Part shown: one piece after another, positions 52,318 through 60,530 of the stretch
Layout: each line of letters opens with the position of its first letter
Position numbering within the stretch: the first letter of the stretch is position 1
Assembly (NCBI GenBank): GCA_022782405.1
Contig: JALFNK010000002.1
Location: 52,057 to 116,056 of the forward strand
DNA from: Alistipes sp.
GTDB lineage: Bacteria > Bacteroidota > Bacteroidia > Bacteroidales > Rikenellaceae
Reading direction: 5' to 3'
Length of the DNA stretch: 64,000 nt
The notes under the pieces: generated by a model
Told to the model about the DNA's origin: nothing
What the model saw: the letters and a program-made list of their open reading frames with translations, nothing else
The model's database searches: none
Translations under genes and position numbers: made by a program

Positions 52318-53418
52318 ATGAAACCCGAATTACAGGCCATAGCCGCCCGATTCGCACTGCAGGGGACGATCCTATCGATCGATTCGCTGGGCGAAGGATT
52401 CATCAACGACACCTTCCTCATCCGAACCGGATCCGGCACGCCCGATTACATTCTCCAACGCAAAAACAAAGAGGTATTCCCCGACGTTCCGGCCATGATG
52501 GAGAATATCCGCAAGGTTACCGAACACATACGCCGGCGTGTGGCGGCCCAGGGCGGCGATCCGCAACGGGAGGCGATGACCGTCATCCCGACCAGGGACG
52601 GAGCCCTCTGCCATCTCGACCCACAGGGCGAATATTGGGCCGTTTCGATCTTCATCGACAACACGATCTCCTACAACAAGGCCGACTCACCGGAACTGGC
52701 CCGCAAGGGCGGCGAGGGGATCGGCCGTTTTCAATCCCAGCTGGCGGACTTCGACGAACCGCTGGCCGAGACGATTCCCGGATTCCACAACATCCGCCAC
52801 CGCTTCGTACAGTGGGACGAGGCACTGGAACGGGACGCCGCACACCGCAAGGCCTCGCTGGCCAGGGAGATCGGCTGGATCGAGGAGCGCCGTACGGAGA
52901 TGCTCGATTTCTGGAGTCTGGTGGAGCAGGGCACGATCCCCGCACGCGTAACGCACAACGACACGAAAATCAACAACATTCTCTTCGATCGGCAGGGCAA
53001 CGTACTCTGCGTCATCGACCTCGATACAGTGATGCGCTCCACCTCGCTCAACGACTTCGGAGACGCCATACGCTCCTACTGCAACACGGGGGACGAGGAC
53101 GACCGCGACCTTGCACGCGTCGGCATGTCGCTCGAAATGTTCCGCGCCTACACGGAAGGATACCTTTCGCAGCGTGCCGCACAGCTGCTGCCCGTCGAGA
53201 CGGAGCACCTCTCCTTTGCGGCCCGCTACATCACCTACGAACAGGTGCTGCGCTTTCTGATGGATTACATCGACGGCGACAAATACTACAAGATAAAATA
53301 TCCGGAACACAACCTCGTGCGCACGCACGCCCAGTACCGGCTGCTGCAGAGCATCGAGGAGCAGTATTCCGACATGTGCCGCATCGTCGCCCAGACGGCG
53401 GACAAATACCGACCTTGA
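52318..53418 (+). CDS. nahK: N-acetylhexosamine 1-kinase homologue (APH fold)
   Basis: A 366-residue phosphotransferase that should phosphorylate GlcNAc/GalNAc at the anomeric carbon. The whole protein follows the pattern of Bifidobacterium NahK as I recall it: the N-terminal FALQGT..I..GEGFINDTF, YILQRKNKEVFPD, WAVSIFIDNTISYN, the catalytic loop VTHNDTKINNIL (His213, Asp215, Asn220), the metal Asp in VIDLDT (Asp234), and a C-terminal KYPEHNLVRTHAQYRL. It is the first gene of a tight cluster, one base before the CBM9-like gene. A generic aminoglycoside kinase is much less likely. Confidence 0.85.
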   Translation: MKPELQAIAARFALQGTILSIDSLGEGFINDTFLIRTGSGTPDYILQRKNKEVFPDVPAMMENIRKVTEHIRRRVAAQGGDPQREAMTVIPTRDGALCHLDPQGEYWAVSIFIDNTISYNKADSPELARKGGEGIGRFQSQLADFDEPLAETIPGFHNIRHRFVQWDEALERDAAHRKASLAREIGWIEERRTEMLDFWSLVEQGTIPARVTHNDTKINNILFDRQGNVLCVIDLDTVMRSTSLNDFGDAIRSYCNTGDEDDRDLARVGMSLEMFRAYTEGYLSQRAAQLLPVETEHLSFAARYITYEQVLRFLMDYIDGDKYYKIKYPEHNLVRTHAQYRLLQSIEEQYSDMCRIVAQTADKYRP

Positions 53419-53419
53419 C

Positions 53420-54064
53420 ATGCTGGAAGTTCCAAAAATCACGGGCATACGCCCCAACGACTGGGAGGTCGTGGACCGGGCCTTCGACTCGGTCGAGCCG
53501 CAAAGGATCGCCTGCTGCAACTGGGCAGACGAATATCCCTATACGCCCGACGTGCGCTTCCGCATGTTCCATACGGGCGACTACCTGATGGTGCGTTTCG
53601 ACGTTGCGGAGCGCTACACCGCGGCACGCGTCGAGGAGGACAACGGACGTGTTTGGACCGACTCCTGCGTGGAGATCTTCATCGCGCCCGACGAAAAGAC
53701 CTACTACAACTTCGAGACTTCGTGCATCGGGCGCATGCTTCTGGGGGCGCACCGCCAGGGCGAGAAGACCGTACCGGCATCGGCCGAAGTACTCGCAAGC
53801 GTCAAGCGCCACACATCGCTTCCGAGCACTCCGTTCGAGGAGCGCGTGGGAGACAACCGCTGGCACGCCGTACTGGCCATTCCGCCGCAGGCGCTGTTCC
53901 TGCATGACATCAGGCAGTGGAGCGGAATGGAGATCCGCGCCAACCTGTTCAAATGCGGCGACAACCTCTCGCACCCCCACTTTCTGTCGTGGCGGCCCAT
54001 ACGGACGGAGAAGCCCAACTTCCACCGCCCGGAATTCTTCGATCATATCAAATTAGCCAAATAA
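53420..54064 (+). CDS. Carbohydrate-binding family 9-like protein, cytoplasmic
   Basis: A 214-residue protein with a CBM9-like beta-sandwich, seen in the segments DVRFRMFHTGDYLMVRFDV, RVWTDSCVEIFIAPDEKTYYNFETSCIGRML and NLFKCGDNLSHPHFLSWRPI. There is no signal peptide and no attached catalytic domain, so it is expected inside the cell, unusual for a carbohydrate-binding module. It lies one base after nahK and one base before the NagB/PIG-L gene, so it is surely co-transcribed. It may bind an intracellular sugar or be a catalytically uncharacterised relative. Confidence 0.85.
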   Translation: MLEVPKITGIRPNDWEVVDRAFDSVEPQRIACCNWADEYPYTPDVRFRMFHTGDYLMVRFDVAERYTAARVEEDNGRVWTDSCVEIFIAPDEKTYYNFETSCIGRMLLGAHRQGEKTVPASAEVLASVKRHTSLPSTPFEERVGDNRWHAVLAIPPQALFLHDIRQWSGMEIRANLFKCGDNLSHPHFLSWRPIRTEKPNFHRPEFFDHIKLAK

Positions 54065-54065
54065 C

Positions 54066-55985
54066 ATGAACAACAAGTATTCACTTCCCAAAGACGGCGG
54101 TCTGATCAAGGATCTGGCCCCGCGCGACATTCTCCATCGCTACGAGAAAATCAGCACGAACATTCAGGAGAGCGAGTATAACGCCGTGCAGTATGTCGCC
54201 GACACGATCGTTCAGGCGATCGCCGCACACACCGCAGCGGAGCCGTTCGTGCTGGGTCTTACGACCGGACGTACGCCGCTGGGACTCTACAACGAACTGG
54301 TGAAGCGCCACAAGGCCGGACAGGTCAGCTTCCGCAACGTGGCCGTTTTCAGCCTCGACGAGTTCTACCCGATCCGCTCCAACGAGCAGCAGAGCCGCAA
54401 CTACCGCATCCACGAGGAGTTCCTCAACCACATCGACATCAAGCCCGAGAATATCCACATTCCCGACGGCACGATCGCCGAAAAGAAGGTATCGGAGTAC
54501 TGCGAAGCCTACGACCGTGCGGCCGGCAAGATCGACCTGATGATCATCGGCGTCGGCGAGAACGGGCAGATCGGCTTCAACGAACCGGGCTCCTATGTCC
54601 GTTCGCGCACCCGCCTGGTACAGCTCTCCTACAACACACGCAAGGTACAGTCGGGCGCCTTCTACGGACTGGAGAACACGCCGAAACTGGCCATCACGAT
54701 GGGTATCGGAACGATCATGCGCGCCAAGCGCATCATCCTGATGGCCTGGGGCGAGAACAAGGCACAGATTGTCCAGAAGGTCGTCGAGGGCGAGGTTACG
54801 AATCTGGTTCCGGCCTCGTACCTTCAGGCGCATTCCGACATCGAGGTGGTAATCGACGAAAATGCCGCCCAAATGCTTACGCGCGAGCAGACGCCGTGGC
54901 TCGTAGGCCCCTGCGAATGGACTCCGAAGTTCGTCCGCAAGGCCGTCGTATGGCTCTGCAGCGTAGTGAAGAAGCCGATTCTGAAGCTCACCTACAACGA
55001 CTACATCGAAAATTCGCTCGGCGAGCTGCTCGAACAGGGCCGCACCTACGACCAGATCAACATCGACGTATTCAACGACCTGCAGCATACCATCACGGGC
55101 TGGCCGGGCGGCAAACCCAACGCCGACGACTCGACGCGTCCGGTTGCCTCGACGCCCTTCCCCAAGCGCGTGGTGATCTTCTCGCCCCATCCCGACGACG
55201 ACGTCATCTCGATGGGCGGCACCTTCATCCGGCTCGTACAGCAGGGACACGACGTGCATGTGGCCTACGAGACCTCGGGCAACGTCGCCGTACATGACGA
55301 TGTCGTACTGCAGAACATCGACACTTCGCGCGAGCTGGGTTACGGAGACCACTATGCCGAAGTAGAGAAGATCATTGCCGGCAAGAAGAAGGGACAGCCC
55401 GAGCCGCGAGCCCTGCTCGACCTCAAGGGTTCGATCCGTCGTGCCGAGGCCCGCGCCGCCGTACGTTCGTTCGGCCTGAACCCCGACACCAACGCACACT
55501 TCCTGAACCTGCCCTTCTACGAAACGGGAGGCATCAAGAAGGGCCAGCTCTCCGAAAAGGACATCAACATCATCGTCGATCTGCTCCGCAAGGTGCAGCC
55601 GCACCAGATCTACGCAGCAGGCGACCTGGCCGACCCCCACGGCACGCACCGCACCTGCATGGAGGCCGTACTCGCCGCCCTGGAGGTCGTCAAGGACGAT
55701 GCCTGGATGAAGGAGTGCCACCTGTGGCTTTACCGCGGCGCCTGGATGGAGTGGGATCTGGGCATGGTCGACATGGCCGTGCCCCTGTCGCCCGACGAGC
55801 TGATCATGAAGCGCCACGCCATCTACCGGCACCTCTCGCAGAAGGACATCATGCCCTTCCCGGGCGACGATCCCCGCGAGTTCTGGCAGCGGGCCGAAGA
55901 GCGCACGCAGAATACCGCAAGGCTCTACGACCTGCTCGGCATGGCCGAATACCAGGCCATCGAGGTCTTCGTAAGAATGTTCTAA
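54066..55985 (+). CDS. NagB-like / PIG-L deacetylase fusion protein
   Basis: A 639-residue two-domain protein of the glucosamine-6-phosphate deaminase-like fusion group of Bacteroidetes. Residues 40-275 are NagB-like, with the sugar-phosphate loop GLTTGRTPLG and Asp99 (equivalent to E. coli Asp72). The active-site block reads GVGENGQIGFNE: Asn166 and Gln168 replace E. coli Asp141 and His143, and only Glu173 (148) is kept. Residues 368-639 are a PIG-L/LmbE zinc deacetylase with HPDDD (His375, Asp377, Asp378) and DPHGTHRT. Deaminase activity is doubtful; deacetylation of an amino sugar is likely. Confidence 0.9.
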   Translation: MNNKYSLPKDGGLIKDLAPRDILHRYEKISTNIQESEYNAVQYVADTIVQAIAAHTAAEPFVLGLTTGRTPLGLYNELVKRHKAGQVSFRNVAVFSLDEFYPIRSNEQQSRNYRIHEEFLNHIDIKPENIHIPDGTIAEKKVSEYCEAYDRAAGKIDLMIIGVGENGQIGFNEPGSYVRSRTRLVQLSYNTRKVQSGAFYGLENTPKLAITMGIGTIMRAKRIILMAWGENKAQIVQKVVEGEVTNLVPASYLQAHSDIEVVIDENAAQMLTREQTPWLVGPCEWTPKFVRKAVVWLCSVVKKPILKLTYNDYIENSLGELLEQGRTYDQINIDVFNDLQHTITGWPGGKPNADDSTRPVASTPFPKRVVIFSPHPDDDVISMGGTFIRLVQQGHDVHVAYETSGNVAVHDDVVLQNIDTSRELGYGDHYAEVEKIIAGKKKGQPEPRALLDLKGSIRRAEARAAVRSFGLNPDTNAHFLNLPFYETGGIKKGQLSEKDINIIVDLLRKVQPHQIYAAGDLADPHGTHRTCMEAVLAALEVVKDDAWMKECHLWLYRGAWMEWDLGMVDMAVPLSPDELIMKRHAIYRHLSQKDIMPFPGDDPREFWQRAEERTQNTARLYDLLGMAEYQAIEVFVRMF

Positions 55986-56000
55986 AACGATAATAACCCA

Positions 56001-56039
56001 GCCCGGGAGCTTTCTTCTCCCGACAGAAAGTTCCCGGGC
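56001..56039 (+). repeat. Intercistronic stem-loop between the two nagB-type genes
   Basis: GCCCGGGA..CTTTC / GAAAG..TTCCCGGGC stem followed by an A-rich stretch and not a T run. It is more likely an mRNA-processing or stability element than a terminator. Confidence 0.55.
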
Positions 56040-56054
56040 AAAAAACAAAACGCC

Positions 56055-56849
56055 ATGCGTCTTATCATCGAAAATACCCCGCAGCAGGTAGCCCAGTGGG
56101 CCGCCAACTACATCATCGAGCAGATCCGCAACAAGGCTCAACACACCTCGTCGCCCTTCGTGCTGGGGCTTCCCACGGGTTCGACCCCGCTGGAGACCTA
56201 CAAGGAGCTCATCCGCCGCCACAAGGCCGGCGACGTATCGTTCAAAAACGTCATTACGTTCAACATGGACGAGTATGTGGGGCTTCCCGAGGAGCACCCC
56301 GAGAGCTACCACTCGTTCATGTGGAACAACTTCTTCAAGCACATCGACATCAACCCCGACAACGTCAATATCCTCAACGGCAACGCCGAGGATCTGGTCA
56401 AGGAGTGCGCCGACTATGAGGCCCGCATCGTCGAGGCCGGCGGCATCGACCTCTTCATGGGCGGCGTCGGCGAGGACGGACACATCGCCTTCAACGAACC
56501 CTTCTCCTCGCTCACTTCGCGTACGCGCATCAAGACCCTGACGCAGGATACGATCCAGGTCAATTCGCGCTTCTTCGGCGGCGACGTAACGCTTGTACCG
56601 AAGACGGCCCTGACAGTAGGTGTCGGCACGGTGCTCTCGGCCAAGAAGGTGCTGATCCTCGCCACGGGACCCAAGAAGGCCCGTGCCGTACGCCACGGCG
56701 TCGAGGGCTCGTACAACCACCAGTGGACCATCTCCGCCCTGCAGGTACATCCGAACGGCATCCTGATCTGCGACGAGCCGGCTGCCGGTGAGCTGCGCGT
56801 AGCCACCTACCGCTATTTCAAGGACATCGAGAAGGAGAACCTGATCTAA
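56055..56849 (+). CDS. nagB: Glucosamine-6-phosphate deaminase
   Basis: Converts glucosamine 6-phosphate to fructose 6-phosphate and ammonia. The 264-residue protein aligns position for position with E. coli NagB. Asp72 is in [10 protein letters not shown], and Asp141, His143 and Glu148 are in [13 protein letters not shown]. The phosphate loop is [12 protein letters not shown], and the C-terminus ends [13 protein letters not shown]. All catalytic residues are intact, in contrast to the fusion protein just upstream. A strong terminator follows. Confidence 0.96.
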   Translation: MRLIIENTPQQVAQWAANYIIEQIRNKAQHTSSPFVLGLPTGSTPLETYKELIRRHKAGDVSFKNVITFNMDEYVGLPEEHPESYHSFMWNNFFKHIDINPDNVNILNGNAEDLVKECADYEARIVEAGGIDLFMGGVGEDGHIAFNEPFSSLTSRTRIKTLTQDTIQVNSRFFGGDVTLVPKTALTVGVGTVLSAKKVLILATGPKKARAVRHGVEGSYNHQWTISALQVHPNGILICDEPAAGELRVATYRYFKDIEKENLI

Positions 56850-56868
56850 AAGCCGTCCTCTTGCATAA

Positions 56869-56910
56869 TGAAAAGATCCGCAGCCGAAAATTCAGCTGCG
56901 GATCTTTTCA
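56869..56910. terminator. Intrinsic terminator after nagB
   Basis: TGAAAAGATCCGCAGC / GCTGCGGATCTTTTCA stem between nagB and the convergent DUF4465 gene. Confidence 0.88.
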
Positions 56911-56989
56911 TAACCGTATCGGACAAACCGCGTTGCGGGAAAGTCAATCGCCCCGCCACCGCAGCTTCAAATCAAATTCCCGGAAGACA

Positions 56990-57829
56990 CTATTTCTCTA
57001 CAAGGAAACCGATTTCGTCAAGAGCAAAATAGGTCGGAGCGTTCACCCCATATTGTCCGCTGTCATTGGACTCGACTGTAAAGACCAATTTGTCGATTTT
57101 GCCCAATCCGGAAAGGTCTACTTTCGTCCATCCGGCTTTCGTCGTGCCTGCATCGACCAACCGGCACTCTACGGCATCGGTTTTCTCTCCGCCGAGATAC
57201 CCGGTAACGATCACCTTGTACCAGAACTCGTCTTTCGCAACTGCCAGAGGTGTATAGGTCGCCGTCATTACGGAAGGAGCCAGATAACAGTACCCGACAG
57301 TCCGGGCCTGGGACAACTCCAGCGTAGGAACGGCATAACCGCCGGTATAAGTGTCCACATACGCTACTGCGCACACCGAAGTTCCGTTGGCCCCGGTGTC
57401 GGCCCACACCGAAAACTGATTGGCATATTCGAATGCCGATGCCGATGTGCCGAACGTCCCGCTCAATACGAATCCGCCCCAATAATCGCCGTAACTCGAA
57501 GTCGAATAATAGGAACCAAGCCAGGCCGAACGATCTGAGGTACCGATCAGTTGGCCGTTGAACACACCGTTCTGCAGAAAACTCTCGTATCCGCCAAAAC
57601 TCTTCGTCCAGTAAAGATGTTGGAACGTGCCTCCGGACAGCGACCCCGCAAGCACGGCCTCACCCAATTCGACAGTTCCGCCGATGGGATCGACCAAGCC
57701 TTCTGAACTTTCGAAGGAAACGACATCATACTTGGGTTCCGGCGTCGGGTCGTCCTCCTTTTCGGAACAGGATGCAGAAGCCAAGGCCGCCACAACGGCA
57801 AGGGAGAAGATCAGAAAAAATCTTTTCAT
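56990..57829 (-). CDS. DUF4465 surface lipoprotein, cobalamin-regulated
   Basis: A 279-residue lipoprotein with lipobox ending at Cys21 (ASASC) followed by SEKEDD, an acidic stretch typical of surface-exported Bacteroidetes lipoproteins. The body fits DUF4465: YDVVSFES near the start, SYGDYWGGFVLS, YFALDEIGF at the end. A cobalamin riboswitch lies in its leader, so expression should fall when B12 is plentiful. As I recall, DUF4465 proteins of Bacteroides cobalamin loci (BtuH) bind B12 at the cell surface. No BtuB, BtuG or ABC importer is adjacent; the gene is transcribed alone. Confidence 0.87.
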   Translation of the reverse strand: MKRFFLIFSLAVVAALASASCSEKEDDPTPEPKYDVVSFESSEGLVDPIGGTVELGEAVLAGSLSGGTFQHLYWTKSFGGYESFLQNGVFNGQLIGTSDRSAWLGSYYSTSSYGDYWGGFVLSGTFGTSASAFEYANQFSVWADTGANGTSVCAVAYVDTYTGGYAVPTLELSQARTVGYCYLAPSVMTATYTPLAVAKDEFWYKVIVTGYLGGEKTDAVECRLVDAGTTKAGWTKVDLSGLGKIDKLVFTVESNDSGQYGVNAPTYFALDEIGFLVEK

Positions 57830-57999
57830 AAAGCAAGTTTTTATTTGTGTTGTACGGTAAGGATTCCCGACCTATCATCCCCCGGGTCTTCATTCCATCA
57901 TCGGTCTTGCATACGGAAACACGAATAACGAATCCGATTCCAAATCGGAATAGACCGCTCCGTTCGCCGCAGAAAACGTTCAGCTATCAGACACTCCAC

Positions 58000-58186
58000 G
58001 AGGGAGACGCAAGGCAGGTCTTCTGGCTCGTTCCTGCCGCGACGCCTTCCCGATTCGATAGAATCAGTGGCCTGAAGCATGTCGCGGCAACACAATGGAA
58101 CTTACAGCAGCGGGAACTGCTGCCGATTTTCACGGCATTCCCCTTTAATCGCGCGGGATCTCGCCGGACCCTTTGCGAACCATTGC
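58000..58186 (-). ncRNA. Cobalamin riboswitch
   Basis: On the minus strand the aptamer blocks occur in order: AAGGGGAATGCCGTGAAAATC (58125-58145), CAGTTCCCGCTGCTGTAAG (58101-58119), the B12 box GCCACTG (58065-58071), CGGGAAGGCG (58042-58052) and AGCCAGAAGACCTGCC near 58012-58027. The likely transcription start (about 58186) fits the -7 element at 58191-58198. The expression platform is in the 170 bases before the DUF4465 start; a stem near 57931-57950 may take part. Confidence 0.95.
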
Positions 58187-58190
58187 GGTG

Positions 58191-58198
58191 CAAAAATA
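58191..58198 (-). promoter_or_regulatory. -7 element of the riboswitch-DUF4465 transcript
   Basis: TATTTTTG on the minus strand just upstream of the aptamer. Confidence 0.7.
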
Positions 58199-58211
58199 CA
58201 AAATAAATATG

Positions 58212-58219
58212 TATCTTTG
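58212..58219 (+). promoter_or_regulatory. -7 element of fabD
   Basis: TATCTTTG, 29 bases before the fabD ATG; divergent from the riboswitch promoter 13 bases away. Confidence 0.75.
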
Positions 58220-58248
58220 CCCGTGCAAACAAAAAAATTGCAGTAATC

Positions 58249-59130
58249 ATGAAGCATGCATATGTTTTCCCCGGCCAGGGAGCCCAGGCTGTCGGCATGG
58301 GTAAAGACCTCTACGACAACGTTCCCGCTGCCAAGGAGCTTTTCGAGAAGGCCAACGAGATTCTCGGATTCCGCATTACGGACATCATGTTCGCCGGAAC
58401 CGACGAGGAACTCAAGCAAACCAAAGTAACGCAGCCCGCCGTATTCCTCCATTCGGTCATTATGGCCAAGGCGCTCGGCGTAAACCCCGATGCCGTTGCC
58501 GGACACTCGCTCGGAGAGTTCTCGGCGCTGGTCGTTGCTGGCGCCCTGTCGTTCGAAGACGGTCTGAAGCTCGTATCGAAACGTGCCATGGCCATGCAGG
58601 CCGCCTGCGAGGCACAGCCAGGAACGATGGCCGCCATTCTGGGGCTCGATGACAAAACCGTCGAAGAGATTTGCGCCTCGACCGACGGCGTGGTCGTAGC
58701 CGCCAACTACAACTGCCCGGGGCAGCTCGTGATCTCCGGAGCCGTGGAGGCCGTGGAGGCCGCCTGTGAAAAGGCCAAGGCCGCAGGTGCCCGCCGTGCG
58801 CTGCGCCTGCCCGTCGGAGGAGCCTTCCACTCGCCGCTCATGGAGCCCGCCAAGCAGGAACTCGAGAAGGCCATCAACGAAGCTCCGTTCCAGACGCCGA
58901 CGTGCCCGATCTACCAGAACGTCGATGCCAAGCCTTACACCGACCCTGCCGCCATCAAGGCCAACCTGATCGCTCAGCTGACGGCTCCGGTACGCTGGAC
59001 CTACATCGTCAAGAACATGCTGGCAGACGGCGTTACGGAATTTACCGAGCTCGGTCCCGGCACCGTTCTTCAGGGTCTGATCCGCAAGGTGGATGCCGCT
59101 GCCGTCGTAGAATCGAAATCGACGCTGTAA
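58249..59130 (+). CDS. fabD: ACP S-malonyltransferase
   Basis: Transfers malonyl groups from malonyl-CoA to acyl carrier protein for fatty-acid synthesis. The 293-residue protein has the N-terminal YVFPGQGAQAVGMGKDL, the nucleophile elbow AGHSLGEFSAL (Ser87), and the catalytic His in PVGGAFHSPLM. It is monocistronic with its own promoter and a perfect terminator. Confidence 0.96.
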   Translation: MKHAYVFPGQGAQAVGMGKDLYDNVPAAKELFEKANEILGFRITDIMFAGTDEELKQTKVTQPAVFLHSVIMAKALGVNPDAVAGHSLGEFSALVVAGALSFEDGLKLVSKRAMAMQAACEAQPGTMAAILGLDDKTVEEICASTDGVVVAANYNCPGQLVISGAVEAVEAACEKAKAAGARRALRLPVGGAFHSPLMEPAKQELEKAINEAPFQTPTCPIYQNVDAKPYTDPAAIKANLIAQLTAPVRWTYIVKNMLADGVTEFTELGPGTVLQGLIRKVDAAAVVESKSTL

Positions 59131-59156
59131 GCATCGGGAAAAACTCCAAAACAAAC

Positions 59157-59191
59157 AAAAAGGACGATTTGGTAATCAAATCGTCCTTTTT
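59157..59191 (+). terminator. Intrinsic terminator of fabD
   Basis: AAAAAGGACGATTTG / CAAATCGTCCTTTTT perfect stem, 5-base loop. Confidence 0.93.
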
Positions 59192-59236
59192 GTTATCTCA
59201 TCAAGAAGAAATAACTTATTAAATTAATTAATAATT

Positions 59237-59268
59237 TTTGGGATATATAAATATATATATTATATTTG
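59237..59268 (+). promoter_or_regulatory. Promoter of the ROK repressor
   Basis: TTTG at 59237-59240 and TATATTTG at 59261-59268, 20 bases apart, in an AT-rich stretch. Confidence 0.8.
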
Positions 59269-59300
59269 CAACAATGATTAAAAGATAAAACAAAGTAATA

Positions 59301-60530
59301 ATGACATCACTCACGGAGTTCTTCAACAAGCAGGAAGACGAGACCTTAAAGGGCATTTCGCACAAAAACAGCATCATCAAGCGCAACATCATCGCGCACA
59401 TGGCCGTAAACGGCGAATGCACCCTCTCGGAACTGACCAAAGAACTGCATATCAGCGTTCCCACGATCACGAAACTCGTGCAGGAGCTCGTTGACGAGAA
59501 TATCGTTACGGATCTTGGCAAGGTGGAGACCCCCGGAGGACGCCGCCCCAACATCTTCGGACTGGCCAATTCGGCCATCTATTTTGCCGGAGTGAATGTC
59601 GGCCGCGACAACATGCGGTTCATGATTACCGACCTGCAGAACAACATCATCAAGGAGGAGAACGATTTTACGTTCGAACTGCAGGATCGTCCGCAGTGCC
59701 TCGAGCGCATCTGCACCAACATCGAAAACTTTATCGCCTCGTGCGGCGTGGACCGCAACAAGATGCTCGGACTGGGTGTCTGCATGACGGGCCGCGTGAA
59801 TCCCGAAACGGGCCGCAGCTACAAATATTTCACCACAAGCGAGCACTCGCTGCGCGACATTCTCGAGGAGCGCATCGGCCTGCGCGTACTGATCGAGAAC
59901 GACACCCGCGCCCGCTGCTATGCGGAGTATACCTGCGGAAAGTCCAAGGATGAGAGCAACGTCCTCTACCTGCACATGGGCCGGGGCGTAGCCATCGGCA
60001 TCGTTGTGGACGGAAAGCTCTACTACGGAAAGAGCGGTTTCGCCGGCGAGTTCGGACACATCCCCTTCTTCGACAATGAGATCATCTGCTCGTGCGGCAA
60101 GAAGGGTTGTTTGGAGACCGAGGTCTCGGGTATCGCCATCGAGGACAAGATGTGCCGGATGATCGAAAAAGGGGTGAACACCATCCTCAAGAAACAATAC
60201 GCCGAGCAGAAGGCCATCCATATCGACGACATCATCCAGGCGGCGATGAACGACGACAACCTTTCGATCGAGCTGATCGAAGAGGCCGGAGAAAAGGTCG
60301 GCAAGGCCATCGCCTTCCTGATCAATACGTTCAATCCCGAAACGGTCATCGTCGGCGGAAACCTCGCGGCTGCGGGCGACTATCTGATGTTACCGCTCAA
60401 GTCGGCGACCAACAAATATTCGCTGAATCTGGTCTATAAGGATACCAAGTTCCGCGTGTCGAAGATGACCGAGAGCGCCAATGCCTGGGGCGTGGCAATG
60501 CTCATCCGCAACAAGGTGATCGGCATCTGA
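59301..60530 (+). CDS. ROK-family transcriptional regulator (NagC/Mlc type)
   Basis: A 409-residue regulator. The N-terminal winged HTH (about residues 25-85) contains LSELTKELHISVPTITKLVQELVDENIV. The ROK domain follows, with the zinc motif CSCGKKGCLETEVSG (ROK signature) and VIVGGNLAAAG. NagC/Mlc-type proteins sense amino-sugar or glucose phosphates. The amino-sugar genes 3-7 kb upstream are attractive targets but no binding site was identified. The next gene overlaps by one base. Confidence 0.9.
   Translation: MTSLTEFFNKQEDETLKGISHKNSIIKRNIIAHMAVNGECTLSELTKELHISVPTITKLVQELVDENIVTDLGKVETPGGRRPNIFGLANSAIYFAGVNVGRDNMRFMITDLQNNIIKEENDFTFELQDRPQCLERICTNIENFIASCGVDRNKMLGLGVCMTGRVNPETGRSYKYFTTSEHSLRDILEERIGLRVLIENDTRARCYAEYTCGKSKDESNVLYLHMGRGVAIGIVVDGKLYYGKSGFAGEFGHIPFFDNEIICSCGKKGCLETEVSGIAIEDKMCRMIEKGVNTILKKQYAEQKAIHIDDIIQAAMNDDNLSIELIEEAGEKVGKAIAFLINTFNPETVIVGGNLAAAGDYLMLPLKSATNKYSLNLVYKDTKFRVSKMTESANAWGVAMLIRNKVIGI

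Noticed and set aside
52318..53418. Aminoglycoside resistance kinase
   Set aside because: The whole-length pattern and amino-sugar neighbours match N-acetylhexosamine 1-kinase; only the fold is shared with resistance enzymes.
56001..56039. Intrinsic terminator between the NagB/PIG-L and nagB genes
   Set aside because: The stem is followed by an A-rich stretch, not T residues, in the direction of transcription.
54081..56750. 889-codon minus-strand frame spanning both nagB-type genes
   Set aside because: It runs across two well-supported genes and an intergenic hairpin; no protein similarity recognised.
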